Positions 34,891 through 43,331 of a stretch of 64,000 nt of DNA are shown piece by piece. The stretch's first letter is position 1. Each line of letters opens with the position of its first letter. Source of the DNA: Chitinilyticum aquatile DSM 21506 (lineage in GTDB: Bacteria > Pseudomonadota > Gammaproteobacteria > Burkholderiales > Chitinibacteraceae); contig NZ_AUMS01000004.1 in assembly GCF_000430805.1 (NCBI RefSeq), forward strand, positions 248,001 to 312,000, read 5' to 3'. The notes below the pieces were generated by a model that did not search any database, was not told the origin of the DNA, and worked only from the letters and a program-made list of their open reading frames with translations. A program made the translations under genes and the position numbers.

Positions 34891-35208
34891 TCCAGTGCCA
34901 GCCGAGGCTTGTGCTGAGCCCGCATAGATGCGGGCGCTCGCGGGCTCGGCTGCCGTGGCAGCCTTACCGCCGGTGGGGAATTTCACCCCGCCCTGAAGAC
35001 GAATGGTTTGCCGGCAGCCCACGCTGCCGGCTGTGCCAGTCTGCCCTCGGCGCGTGCAGCAGGCTTGATGCGCCCCAAAATCGGTCTTCTGGCCGCGCGT
35101 ACACTGGGCACCGGCCCTTCAAACCTGTGGCGCCATTGCGATAATCGGTGCGGCAGGACTTCGCGCTTTCGGTGGCCAATCGAATCACTTTCCATGCGGA
35201 TGATCAGA
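34891..35208. other. Gene-free stretch rich in hairpins
   Basis: About 318 bases with no credible gene. CCCGCATAGATGCGGG forms a perfect hairpin at 34919-34934, nested in a larger GAGCCCGC ... GCGGGCTC pairing. Further on, GCCGGCAGC..GCTGCCGGC (about 35010-35030) gives another strong hairpin. The first could terminate phhB. The rest may be leader sequence for the hydrolase gene or a decayed region. No open frame here has believable homology-like features. Confidence 0.5.
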
Positions 35209-35964
35209 ATGACAATCGAACGGGATGCACAGCCCCTGCTGAAAACCACGCCGCTCAGCATTGCCGGCATTCCGGCCATACTGTGGGGCGAACCTTCATC
35301 CCGCCTGATCCTGGCCGTGCATGGCAATCATTCCAGCAAGGAAGATGACGTCATCGTGCGGCTTGCCCGCGCTGCGGTGGCACGCGGCGAACAGGTGCTG
35401 AGTTTCGACCTGCCGGCACATGGCGAGCGCAAGGGGAAGGAGGCGGTCTGCCATGTTCGGCAAGCCGTGCCGGAACTGCAGGCGATCCTGCACCATGCGC
35501 AAGAGCGCTCAGCACACGTTTCGCTGTTTGCCTGCAGCATGGGTGCGTATTTCAGCCTGCTGGCGTTCAGCAAAGCGAAATTCGAGCGCTGCCTGTTCCT
35601 CTCGCCGGTGGTCGATATGGCGCGCCTCATCGACAACATGATGGGCTGGTTCGGAGTCAGCGTGGAGCGCCTGCAGCAGGAGCAGAGCATTCCTCTGCCC
35701 ATTGGCGAAACGCTGTTCTGGGACTACTACCGCCATGTCAAGGACAACCCGGTCCTTGCCTGGCCTTCTGCTACGGCCATCCTGTATGGCAGCGCGGACG
35801 AACTGTGCGAGCGTGAATGCATTGACGATTTCTGCCAGCGCTTTGCCGCAGCGCTGACCGTGCTGGATCAGGCCCCGCATTATTTCAATACGCCCGGGCA
35901 GCTGGCGTTTTTCGAGCAATGGCTGGCGCGCAGCCTGCCCTCCATCAAAGGGCCGGGCCAGTAG
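35209..35964 (+). CDS. Alpha/beta hydrolase fold protein
   Basis: A protein of about 251 residues. It shows an alpha/beta hydrolase core: ILAVHGNHSSKEDD (oxyanion region after the second strand), VLSFDLPAHGERKGKE, the nucleophile elbow SLFACSMGAYFSLLA (C-S-M-G, i.e. G-x-S-x-G with Cys at the first position), LFLSPVVDM, an acidic residue near LYGSADELCERE and the terminal His in LDQAPHYFNTP. No signal peptide is present. Three in-frame Met codons lie at 35194, 35200 and 35209; GGAT 7 bases before the third favours it weakly. Substrate unknown. Possible cytosolic esterase or acyl hydrolase. Confidence 0.8.
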   Translation: MTIERDAQPLLKTTPLSIAGIPAILWGEPSSRLILAVHGNHSSKEDDVIVRLARAAVARGEQVLSFDLPAHGERKGKEAVCHVRQAVPELQAILHHAQERSAHVSLFACSMGAYFSLLAFSKAKFERCLFLSPVVDMARLIDNMMGWFGVSVERLQQEQSIPLPIGETLFWDYYRHVKDNPVLAWPSATAILYGSADELCERECIDDFCQRFAAALTVLDQAPHYFNTPGQLAFFEQWLARSLPSIKGPGQ

Positions 35965-36186
35965 CTAGCTGCCAAATTCGAAATAGGACGGCAGCTGGAC
36001 CTGGATGATTTTCATCCCCGCGATATTGCAGTCCGGTAGTGAGCCTGTGAGTCGGGATGGCAGATCACCAAACGTAGTGCATAGCTGCTGGCATTCCCTT
36101 TCGCCCAGGTAGATGATTTGCGGCAGGTGGCCGTGCAGTTCCAGAAAAGCAATGCGCCGGGTCATGATGTCGTTGATGAGGTGCAT
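35965..36186 (-). CDS. Small protein of unknown function
   Basis: A 73-residue protein, MHLINDIMTRRIAFLELHGH and onward to a C-terminal VQLPSYFEFGS. It contains two Cys, no membrane segment and no signal. GGAGAGGAGA lies just before the ATG at 36186, which is the main evidence that it is translated. It ends at the very base following the hydrolase gene, tail to tail, and starts 158 bases before the P-type ATPase gene on the opposite strand. I do not recognise the family. Confidence 0.6.
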   Translation of the reverse strand: MHLINDIMTRRIAFLELHGHLPQIIYLGERECQQLCTTFGDLPSRLTGSLPDCNIAGMKIIQVQLPSYFEFGS

Positions 36187-36344
36187 GGCGGTCTCCTCTC
36201 CGAATGACGACGCCAGTGTCCGCTCGGGGCATGACAAACTCAAAACCGGGCGATGGATGGCCAGAATCCGGTGTCGGGCCGTCTCTGCGGCTAAACTGGA
36301 ATGGCCTGCCTGCTGCGGGCTCTTTCTGTTTTGCGGAGAATCCG

Positions 36345-39065
36345 ATGACGAGCAAAGAGGCAAGTCATGGTGATGATCAGGACAGACCGGACTGGCATTC
36401 CCTGTCTACGGAGGCGGTACTGGCGGAACTGGCCTGCGATGTCCACCGTGGTTTAAGCCGGCAGGAAGCCGTGCACCGGCGCGCAAGTCACGGGCCAAAC
36501 AGCTTGCCGGAAATCGCGCGCAATCCCGCCTGGCAGCGTTTCCTGCTGCAGTTTCACAACCCGCTGATCTATGTGCTGCTGGGCGCGGGTGCGATCACGA
36601 CGGCGCTGCGGGATTATGTCGATGCCGGGGTGATTTTCGGTGTGGTGCTCATCAATGCCGTCATCGGCTTCATTCAGGAAGGCAAGGCCGAGCGGGCGCT
36701 CGACGCGGTGCGTACTATGCTGCCGCAGTACGCCACCGTTCTGCGCGAGGGCGAGCGGCACGAAATCGATGCGGCCGATCTGGTTCCCGGCGACCTGGTG
36801 CTGATCGAATCGGGTGATCGTGTTCCGGCCGATCTGCGGCTCGTCCGTGCGAAGAATCTGCGCCTCGTCGAAGCGGCGCTGACCGGTGAATCGCTGCCGG
36901 TGGAAAAACAGCTCCAGCCTGTGCCTGCCAATGCCGGGCTGGCTGATCGTACCTGCCTTGCCTATTCGGGCACGCTGACGGCGTACGGGCAGGGGCTGGG
37001 CGTGGTCGTGGCTACGGGCTGCCATACCGAAATCGGCCGCATCGGCACACTGGTCAGCGAGGTGCAGGTGCTGGCCACGCCGCTGACCCGGCGGCTGGAT
37101 CAGTTTGCCCGGCAGATCACGGCCTTCATTCTTGGTGTTTCTGTGCTCACATTTGTCTACGGACACTGGGTGATGGCGATGCCGGTGCTGGATATTTTCC
37201 TGGCCGTGGTGGGGTTGGGTGTCGCCGCGATCCCCGAAGGCCTGCCGGCCATCGTGACCATTGTGCTGGCCATCGGTACACGCATCATGGCACGCAACCG
37301 CGCCATCATCCGCCGCCTGCCGGCCGTGGAAACGCTGGGCTCGGTGACGGTGATCTGTTCGGACAAGACCGGCACGCTCACCCGCAATGAAATGACCGCC
37401 GTGCGGCTGATCCTGGCCGATGGTGATGTGACCATCAGCGGTGCCGGCTATGTGCCCGAGGGCGGCTTTCACCGGGATGGTCAGACGCTGGATGCTGGCG
37501 AGGATGCCGGGATCATGGCGCTGGCCCGTTGTGCATTGCTGTGCAATGACGCCCAGCTCGTGCATCGCGGTGAGCTGGGCTGGCAATTGCTCGGTGACCC
37601 GACCGAAGGCGCCCTGCTGACGCTGGCGCGCAAGGCCGGGCTGGATCCGGAACTGGTGCTACCGCGCCATTTGCGTCTTGATGCCATTCCGTTTGAATCC
37701 GAGCGCCGCTTCATGGCCACGCTGCACCACGACGAGCATGCTGGCCAGTTCCTGCTGCTGCTCAAGGGCGCTCCTGAGCAGGTGTTCGAACGGTGCTGCG
37801 AACAGGCCGACGGGTTACCGCTTGTTCGCGCCGCCTGGCTGCAGCGCATGGAGCAGGCCGCTGCAGCGGGCGAGCGTGTCCTCGCGCTGGCGCAATGCTG
37901 CCTGCCGGCTAGCAACGGGGTGCTGACGCTGGATGGCATCGGCCAGAATTTCACCCTGCTGGGCCTCGTTGGCATGATCGATCCGCCCCGTCCGGAAGCC
38001 ATTGCTGCGGTGGCCGAGTGCCGGCGTGCCGGTATCCGCGTGAAGATGATCACCGGCGACCATGCCGTGACCGCCAGAGCCATCGGTGACCAGCTTGGGC
38101 TGGCTCCCGGGCTGGCGCTTGCCGGCGAACAGATCGCGCGCATGGATGATGCGGCCTTGCGCCAGAGTGCGCACGATTGCGATGTGTTTGCCCGCGCGAG
38201 CCCCGAGCACAAGCTGCGCCTGGTGGCGGCACTGCAGGCACAGGGCGAGCTGGTGGCGATGACAGGCGATGGCGTCAACGATGCGCCGGCGCTCAAGGCT
38301 GCCGATATTGGGGTGGCCATGGGCAACAAGGGGACTGATGCCGCGCGCGAGGCATCCGATCTGGTGCTCACCGACGACAATTTCGCCACCATTGCCGGTG
38401 CCGTGCGCGAAGGCCGCGTCGTATTCGACAATATCAAGAAATCGCTGCTGTTCATTCTGCCGACCAATGCCGGCGAGGCGGGCGTCATCCTGCTGGCGGT
38501 GTTTTCCGGCCTGTCGCTGCCGGTCACGGCCGGGCAGATTCTGTGGGTCAACATGATTACCGCCGTCACCCTCGCGCTGGCGCTGGCTTTTGAACCTGCC
38601 GAGCACGGCATCATGTCCTGCCCGCCTCGACCGCCGCACCAGCCGCTGATCACCGGTGCGATGGGTTTGCGGATTCTGTTTGTCAGCCTGCTGATGGTGG
38701 CAACCACCTTCAGCGTGTTCAACTGGGAGCTGGCGCAAGGCAGCAGTCTCGAAAGTGCACGTACTGCTGCAGTCAATATGCTGGTGGTGGGCGAACTGGT
38801 TTACCTGTTCAATGTGCGCCACTTCACCCGTTCCGGATTCAATGCCGCAGCCTTGCTGGGCAACCCGGCGGTGCTGTGGGTCTGCAGCATTCTGGCGTTG
38901 TTCCAGTTGCTGTTCACCTATCTGCCGGCCATGCAGCGACTGTTCCTGACCGAGGCACTGGGCTGGGCATCCTGGGGAATGATTCTGCTGCTGGCCATGC
39001 TGCTGTTTCTGGCGGTGGAAGCCGAAAAAGCACTCTGGCGATTTTTCCGGGTCTACCGGCTGTAA
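36345..39065 (+). CDS. P-type cation-transporting ATPase (type II, substrate unclear)
   Basis: A 906-residue ion pump. The N-terminal cation_ATPase_N domain (WHSLSTEAVLAELACDVHRG) is followed by the actuator motif LTGES. The M4 helix has AAIPEGLPAIVTIVLAIGTR. The phosphorylated Asp340 is in CSDKTGTLTRNEM; MITGDHAVTA and AMTGDGVNDAPALKAADIGV are the hinge motifs. Ten membrane helices are expected. PEGLP is like Ca2+ pumps. In M6, however, VNMITAVTLALALAF has Ala where SERCA has its ion-binding Asp (N-x-x-T-D), so classic Ca2+ coordination is incomplete. GGAG lies 8 bases before the ATG. Confidence 0.92.
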   Translation: MTSKEASHGDDQDRPDWHSLSTEAVLAELACDVHRGLSRQEAVHRRASHGPNSLPEIARNPAWQRFLLQFHNPLIYVLLGAGAITTALRDYVDAGVIFGVVLINAVIGFIQEGKAERALDAVRTMLPQYATVLREGERHEIDAADLVPGDLVLIESGDRVPADLRLVRAKNLRLVEAALTGESLPVEKQLQPVPANAGLADRTCLAYSGTLTAYGQGLGVVVATGCHTEIGRIGTLVSEVQVLATPLTRRLDQFARQITAFILGVSVLTFVYGHWVMAMPVLDIFLAVVGLGVAAIPEGLPAIVTIVLAIGTRIMARNRAIIRRLPAVETLGSVTVICSDKTGTLTRNEMTAVRLILADGDVTISGAGYVPEGGFHRDGQTLDAGEDAGIMALARCALLCNDAQLVHRGELGWQLLGDPTEGALLTLARKAGLDPELVLPRHLRLDAIPFESERRFMATLHHDEHAGQFLLLLKGAPEQVFERCCEQADGLPLVRAAWLQRMEQAAAAGERVLALAQCCLPASNGVLTLDGIGQNFTLLGLVGMIDPPRPEAIAAVAECRRAGIRVKMITGDHAVTARAIGDQLGLAPGLALAGEQIARMDDAALRQSAHDCDVFARASPEHKLRLVAALQAQGELVAMTGDGVNDAPALKAADIGVAMGNKGTDAAREASDLVLTDDNFATIAGAVREGRVVFDNIKKSLLFILPTNAGEAGVILLAVFSGLSLPVTAGQILWVNMITAVTLALALAFEPAEHGIMSCPPRPPHQPLITGAMGLRILFVSLLMVATTFSVFNWELAQGSSLESARTAAVNMLVVGELVYLFNVRHFTRSGFNAAALLGNPAVLWVCSILALFQLLFTYLPAMQRLFLTEALGWASWGMILLLAMLLFLAVEAEKALWRFFRVYRL

Positions 39066-39100
39066 AGCCGGTCGGCTGCTGTCGATAGAATTGTTTGCAT

Positions 39101-39145
39101 GTATATGGCTGCAGCCCTTATTCATATAGGGCTGCAGCCATATAC
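39101..39145. repeat. Copy of the palindrome family after the P-type ATPase
   Basis: GTATATGGCTGCAGCCCTTA, loop TTCATA, TAGGGCTGCAGCCATATAC: nearly perfect 19-bp arms. It begins 36 bases past the ATPase stop. The remaining 144 bases up to the next gene hold nothing recognisable. Confidence 0.85.
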
Positions 39146-39289
39146 ACTGTGTTATTTCGGCTTCAGTGATGTTTGGCATGCACTATGCTGCTTGTCTGGC
39201 TCTGCGCGCCGGGTAGCATTTCCGGTCACAGGCTGGATGGTTGCTGGTAAGCTCGGCTTCATTCGTTTCATTCACCCTGGAGTACCAGC

Positions 39290-40549
39290 TTGAATCCTTC
39301 GACCATCCAGATGATTGCAGCGGCGCTGTTTGCCGTGGCGATCCTGCATACCTTTTCCACCAAGTATTTCGACCGGCTGGCCCACAGTGGCTCGCGCCAT
39401 GCCGGCATCTGGCATCTGCTGGCCGAAGTCGAAGTGGTGTTCGGCTTCTGGGCAATGGTGCTGATGGTGTCGTTCTTTGCCATCGAGGGCTCCGCGCCCG
39501 CCAAGGAATACATCAACAGCCGCAACTTTACCGAGCCGCTGTTCGTGTTCGCGGTGATGGTGATTGCGGCTACCCGCCCCATCCTGCAGGTATCGGCCAA
39601 GCTGGTCGATCTGCTGGTGAAGCTGCTGCCGCTGCCGGGCAGCCTGGCGTATTTCCTCGTCATCATGATTGTCGTGCCGCTCTTGGGCTCCTTCATCACC
39701 GAGCCGGCGGCGATGACACTGGCGGCGCTGATGCTGTCCGAGCGCTTTTTCTCGCGCGGCATTTCGGCCAGGCTGAAATACGCCATGCTGGGCGTGCTGT
39801 TCGTGAACATCTCGATCGGTGGCACGCTGACACCCTTTGCCGCTCCGCCGGTGCTGATGGTGGCCGGGGCCTGGGGCTGGGACATCCATTTCATGCTCAC
39901 GCAATTCGGCTGGAAGGCCGCGCTGGCGGTACTCACCAATGCGCTGCTGCTGGCCGCGCTGTTCTGGAAGGAGCTGGCCGAGCTGCAGCAGGAAGAAGAC
40001 TCCGGTGCTGCCGCTCCGGTACCACTGGCGCTGATCGCCACCCACCTGATGTTCCTCGCCGGCGTGGTGGTATTTGCCCACTATCCGCCGATCTTCATGG
40101 GCCTGTTCCTGTTTTTCCTCGGTATCACGCATGCGTATGCCCGCCATCAGGATCGCCTGATCCTGCGCGAAGGGCTTCTGGTCGCCTTCTTCCTGGCCGG
40201 GCTGGTGGTGCTGGGCGGCCTGCAGCAATGGTGGCTGCAGCCGGTGCTGATGAGCATGAGCAGCGATGCGGTGTTCTTCGGTGCGACGGCGCTGACTGCC
40301 TTTACCGATAACGCGGCGCTGACTTACCTCGGCTCACTGGTGCAGGGCCTCAGCCCCGAATTCCAGTATGCGCTGGTGGCCGGTGCGGTAACGGGTGGTG
40401 GCCTGACCGTGATTGCGAATGCGCCCAACCCGGCCGGCCTGACCATCCTGCGCGGGCATTTCGACGGCGGCACGGTGAATGCCGGCTATCTGGCGCTGGC
40501 GGCGCTGGCGCCGACCTGCGTGGCCGCGCTGGCGTTCCGCCTGCTGTAG
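39290..40549 (+). CDS. Putative Na+/H+ antiporter (PF07399-type)
   Basis: A 419-residue membrane protein with about 11 hydrophobic segments. It matches the Na_H_antiport_3 family as I remember it: EVEVVFGFWAMVLMVSFF, FITEPAAMTLAALMLSERFF, NISIGGTLTPFAAPPVLMVA, FTDNAALTYLGSLVQGL and GGGLTVIANAPNPAGLTILR. The TEPAA and TDNAAL segments place acidic residues inside helices, as expected for cation/proton exchange. The start is a TTG at 39290 with GGAG 8 bases upstream; an ATG at 39311 is the alternative. The gene is monocistronic with a bidirectional terminator after it. Confidence 0.83.
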   Translation: MNPSTIQMIAAALFAVAILHTFSTKYFDRLAHSGSRHAGIWHLLAEVEVVFGFWAMVLMVSFFAIEGSAPAKEYINSRNFTEPLFVFAVMVIAATRPILQVSAKLVDLLVKLLPLPGSLAYFLVIMIVVPLLGSFITEPAAMTLAALMLSERFFSRGISARLKYAMLGVLFVNISIGGTLTPFAAPPVLMVAGAWGWDIHFMLTQFGWKAALAVLTNALLLAALFWKELAELQQEEDSGAAAPVPLALIATHLMFLAGVVVFAHYPPIFMGLFLFFLGITHAYARHQDRLILREGLLVAFFLAGLVVLGGLQQWWLQPVLMSMSSDAVFFGATALTAFTDNAALTYLGSLVQGLSPEFQYALVAGAVTGGGLTVIANAPNPAGLTILRGHFDGGTVNAGYLALAALAPTCVAALAFRLL

Positions 40550-40579
40550 TTGGCTTGCGCTTGCTAGCCTGAGCAGTGA

Positions 40580-40603
40580 AGAGCCGGCTTGTAAGCCGGC
40601 TCT
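40580..40603. terminator. Bidirectional terminator between convergent genes
   Basis: AGAGCCGGCTT, GT, AAGCCGGCTCT: a perfect 11-bp stem with TTTCTC on the plus side. It lies between the convergent antiporter and DapB-like genes. Confidence 0.85.
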
Positions 40604-40643
40604 TTCTCATGCAAGGATGGGTCTGTCACAACCCGTGCCCGTT

Positions 40644-41396
40644 TCAGGCAGGAATTGTGTCTTCGGCAAGCTGCGTCAGTACATGCTGCAGCATCAGTTG
40701 TTCCAGCTGGTAAAAGCCCGCTGGCTGTTCCAGCAGGCGCTGCAATGCAAACACGGCACCGGTGCCGAAGGCATGGCGGCTGATGGAATCGTGCACCAGC
40801 CGCACTGTCTGGTGCGGAAAGCCGAACACCACTTCATGGTGGCCTACCACACCGCCCAGGCGCAGCGAAGTGATGCTGGATTCCTCAATGTCCAGCGCCG
40901 TGGCCAGCCGTTTGGCCGTGCCGGAGACTTCGTGCTTGCTGCGGAAGTGTTCTTCGACAATCGCGATGTCGACCCAGGGGGCGATTTTCTTGAGGCTCTT
41001 GGCGGCAATCAGCAGGAAATTGATGCCCAAGGTAATGTTGGGGCTGCACAGCACGCGGGTCTGCCGGCCCAGTGTCTGCGCCAGCGCGAGCTGTTCCGGG
41101 GTATGAGCCGAATTGGCCGAAACAATGGCGATGCTTCTGGCCGCCGCTGGCGGGCCATAGGCTTCGATGCTGTCGGGGCTGGAAAAATCGATCAGGGCGT
41201 CAACCGGTTTGCTGTCGAACAGTTGCGCGTAATCGTCGCTGGAGGTGCAGCTTTGCTGCAGGTCGGGGAAGGGGTCGCCAGAGCGGGGGGGCGAGCGGCG
41301 GGCAATCCAGGCCAGGTGAATGTCTGCGTGTTCCTGAAGTACCTCTGCCACGGCCCTGCCGGCTTTGCCAAAGCCGATAAGTCCGATGCGTAGCAC
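40644..41396 (-). CDS. DapB-like reductase (divergent dihydrodipicolinate reductase paralogue)
   Basis: A 250-residue protein with the DapB fold. The N-terminal nucleotide-binding motif is LRIGLIGFGKAGRAVAEVL. DALIDFSSPDSIEAYG follows, then SPNITLGINFLL (DapB: S-x-N-x-S-x-G-V-N). The active-site segment EEHFRSKHEVSGTAKRLA is aligned to the DapB E-x-H-H-R-x-K-x-D-x-P-S-G-T-A. The first His, Arg, Lys and SGTA are kept, but the second His is Phe and the Asp-x-Pro is changed. It may be a true but divergent DapB or an enzyme acting on a different imine. It is divergent from an alanine/glycine symporter across 185 bases containing a 16-bp palindrome. Confidence 0.8.
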   Translation of the reverse strand: MLRIGLIGFGKAGRAVAEVLQEHADIHLAWIARRSPPRSGDPFPDLQQSCTSSDDYAQLFDSKPVDALIDFSSPDSIEAYGPPAAARSIAIVSANSAHTPEQLALAQTLGRQTRVLCSPNITLGINFLLIAAKSLKKIAPWVDIAIVEEHFRSKHEVSGTAKRLATALDIEESSITSLRLGGVVGHHEVVFGFPHQTVRLVHDSISRHAFGTGAVFALQRLLEQPAGFYQLEQLMLQHVLTQLAEDTIPA

Positions 41397-41416
41397 AATT
41401 TTCTCCTGTTACGATC

Positions 41417-41432
41417 CGCAATAATTATTGCG
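41417..41432. promoter_or_regulatory. Perfect 16-bp palindrome, candidate operator
   Basis: CGCAATAATTATTGCG is perfectly self-complementary and lies 21 bases before the DapB-like start codon, within the divergent promoter region. The half-site GCAATAAT occurs again at 41471-41478. This suggests a dimeric regulator controlling the DapB-like gene, the symporter, or both. Confidence 0.5.
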
Positions 41433-41581
41433 AGGATGGTTACAATCAGGGAAAACACGGATCAAGTCAAGCAATAATCCATGATGAATGCTTATGACTT
41501 GCGGACTTCCCCTATAGGAACACGCTGCCGGGCAGTACAGAATCCCCTGAAACAGACCATAACACTTCAGGGAGTCAGGGC

Positions 41582-43048
41582 ATGCAGGATCTGGTAAATC
41601 TGATCAACAGCTACGTCTGGAGTCCGGCACTGGTTTATCTGTGCCTGGGCGTTGGCGTGTATTTCTCGATTCGTACCCGCTTCATGCAGGTGCGCCATCT
41701 GCGCGAAATGGTGCGGCTGATGTTTGACGGCAAGGCGTCCGACGAGGGTGTTTCGTCCTTTCAGGCACTGACGATGACGCTGTCCGGTCGTGTGGGCATC
41801 GGCAATATCGCCGGTGTGGCGACCGCCATCGCCTTTGGCGGCCCCGGTGCGGTGTTCTGGATGTGGATGGTGGCGTTCCTCGGTGCCAGCACCTCGTATG
41901 TCGAGTGCTGCCTCGGCCAGATCTACAAGACCAATGTCGATGGCCAGTATCGTGGCGGCCCCGCCTATTTCATCGAAAAGGGCCTCGGCATGCGCTGGTA
42001 TGCGATTACCTTTGCGTTGGCGACCATCCTCGGCTGCGGCCTGCTGCTGCCGGGCATGCAGGCCAACGGGATTGCCAGTGGCCTCAATAACGCCTTCGGC
42101 ATCACACCGGCCACAACGGCACTGGGTATCGTGATCGTACTGGGGCTGATCATTTTTGGCGGCGTGAAGCGCATTGCACGTTTTGCCGAAATCGTCGTTC
42201 CCTTCATGGCACTGGGCTACATCCTGATGGCCGCCGTGGTGATCGCGCTCAATATCGGTCAGTTGCCGGAAATTCTGCGCCTGATTGTCAGCTCGGCAGT
42301 CGGCGCTGAAGCCGGGTTTGGCGCGATGCTGGGTCTGGCCATCCAGTGGGGCGTGAAGCGTGGTGTGTATTCGAACGAAGCCGGCCAGGGTACCGGCCCG
42401 CACGCGGCCGCCGCCGCCGAAGTCAGCCACCCGGCCAAGCAGGGCATCGTGCAGGCGTTTGCCGTGTATGTGGACACGCTGTTCGTGTGCTCGGCTACCG
42501 CCTTCATGATCCTGATTACCGGCAAATATAACGTCGTGAATCCGGCCGGCGGTTTTCTTGCCAACGGACTGCCTGGCATCGAGGCCGGCACGGGTTTCAC
42601 GCAGTCGGCGGTGGAAAGCCTGTTTCCGGGTTTTGGCTCGATGTTTGTCGGAGTAGCGCTGCTGTTCTTTGCCTTCACCACCATTCTGGCTTACTACTAC
42701 ATCGCCGAAACCAACGTCACCTATCTGCTGCAAAAGCATGCCGGTAGCGGCACCGCGCAGTTTCTGCTGAAAATCATGCTGCTGGCCACCGTGGTCTATG
42801 GCGCGGTGCGCACGTCCGATCTGGCCTGGGGCCTGGGCGATATCGGCGTGGGCCTGATGGCTTGGCTGAACATCATCGCCATCCTGATGCTGCAGAAACC
42901 GGCACTGAAGGCGCTGGATGATTACGAAGCGCAACAGGCCAAAGGCATCGAGCCGGAATTCGATCCGCGCCCGCTCGGTATCGAGAATGCCGATTACTGG
43001 GTGACGCGCAGCGACAATCTGGTCGACGAGGGTGACCCGCGTAAATAG
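41582..43048 (+). CDS. Alanine/glycine:cation symporter (AgcS family)
   Basis: A 488-residue sodium- or proton-coupled amino acid importer with about 10-11 membrane helices. Family signatures: SGRVGIGNIAGVATAIAFGG then PGAVFWMWMVAFLGAST, LGQIYKTNVDGQYRGGPAYF, AVGAEAGFGAMLGLAIQWGV then KRGVYSNEAGQGTGPHAAAA. The C-terminal tail (about 440-488) is hydrophilic and cytoplasmic. The start at 41582 has TCAGGGAG-like bases upstream. Its divergent neighbour is a DapB-like protein, suggesting amino-acid-related regulation. Confidence 0.94.
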   Translation: MQDLVNLINSYVWSPALVYLCLGVGVYFSIRTRFMQVRHLREMVRLMFDGKASDEGVSSFQALTMTLSGRVGIGNIAGVATAIAFGGPGAVFWMWMVAFLGASTSYVECCLGQIYKTNVDGQYRGGPAYFIEKGLGMRWYAITFALATILGCGLLLPGMQANGIASGLNNAFGITPATTALGIVIVLGLIIFGGVKRIARFAEIVVPFMALGYILMAAVVIALNIGQLPEILRLIVSSAVGAEAGFGAMLGLAIQWGVKRGVYSNEAGQGTGPHAAAAAEVSHPAKQGIVQAFAVYVDTLFVCSATAFMILITGKYNVVNPAGGFLANGLPGIEAGTGFTQSAVESLFPGFGSMFVGVALLFFAFTTILAYYYIAETNVTYLLQKHAGSGTAQFLLKIMLLATVVYGAVRTSDLAWGLGDIGVGLMAWLNIIAILMLQKPALKALDDYEAQQAKGIEPEFDPRPLGIENADYWVTRSDNLVDEGDPRK

Positions 43049-43097
43049 CAGGCACTGCTACAGCAAAGCGATATAAGCGCAATTTCTGTTAAACACG

Positions 43098-43137
43098 CGC
43101 CGGAAAGCGCTGGCATCATGCCGGCAGTTTTCCGGCG
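43098..43137 (+). terminator. Terminator after the AgcS symporter
   Basis: CGCCGGAAA ... TTTCCGGCG outer stem around an inner GCTGGCATCATGCCGGC hairpin, 50 bases after the symporter stop. No strong T-tract follows. The other 190 bases up to the acetyltransferase gene hold no recognised element. Confidence 0.6.
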
Positions 43138-43331
43138 TTGCCGTTTCTGCCGTTCCCGTTTTCACCCATCAAGCAGCGAGTTTCCCGTGCCGAACTGATC
43201 GAACCCGTTTTTGCCCTCCATTGCCGCATGGCAGCCGCTGCCGTGCGCCGGAGGCATATTGCCCGTTTTCTCCCCGCGCACCAGCAGGCGCAGCGGACGG
43301 GCCGGTTTGTCTTTCTGATTCGGATCATGCG

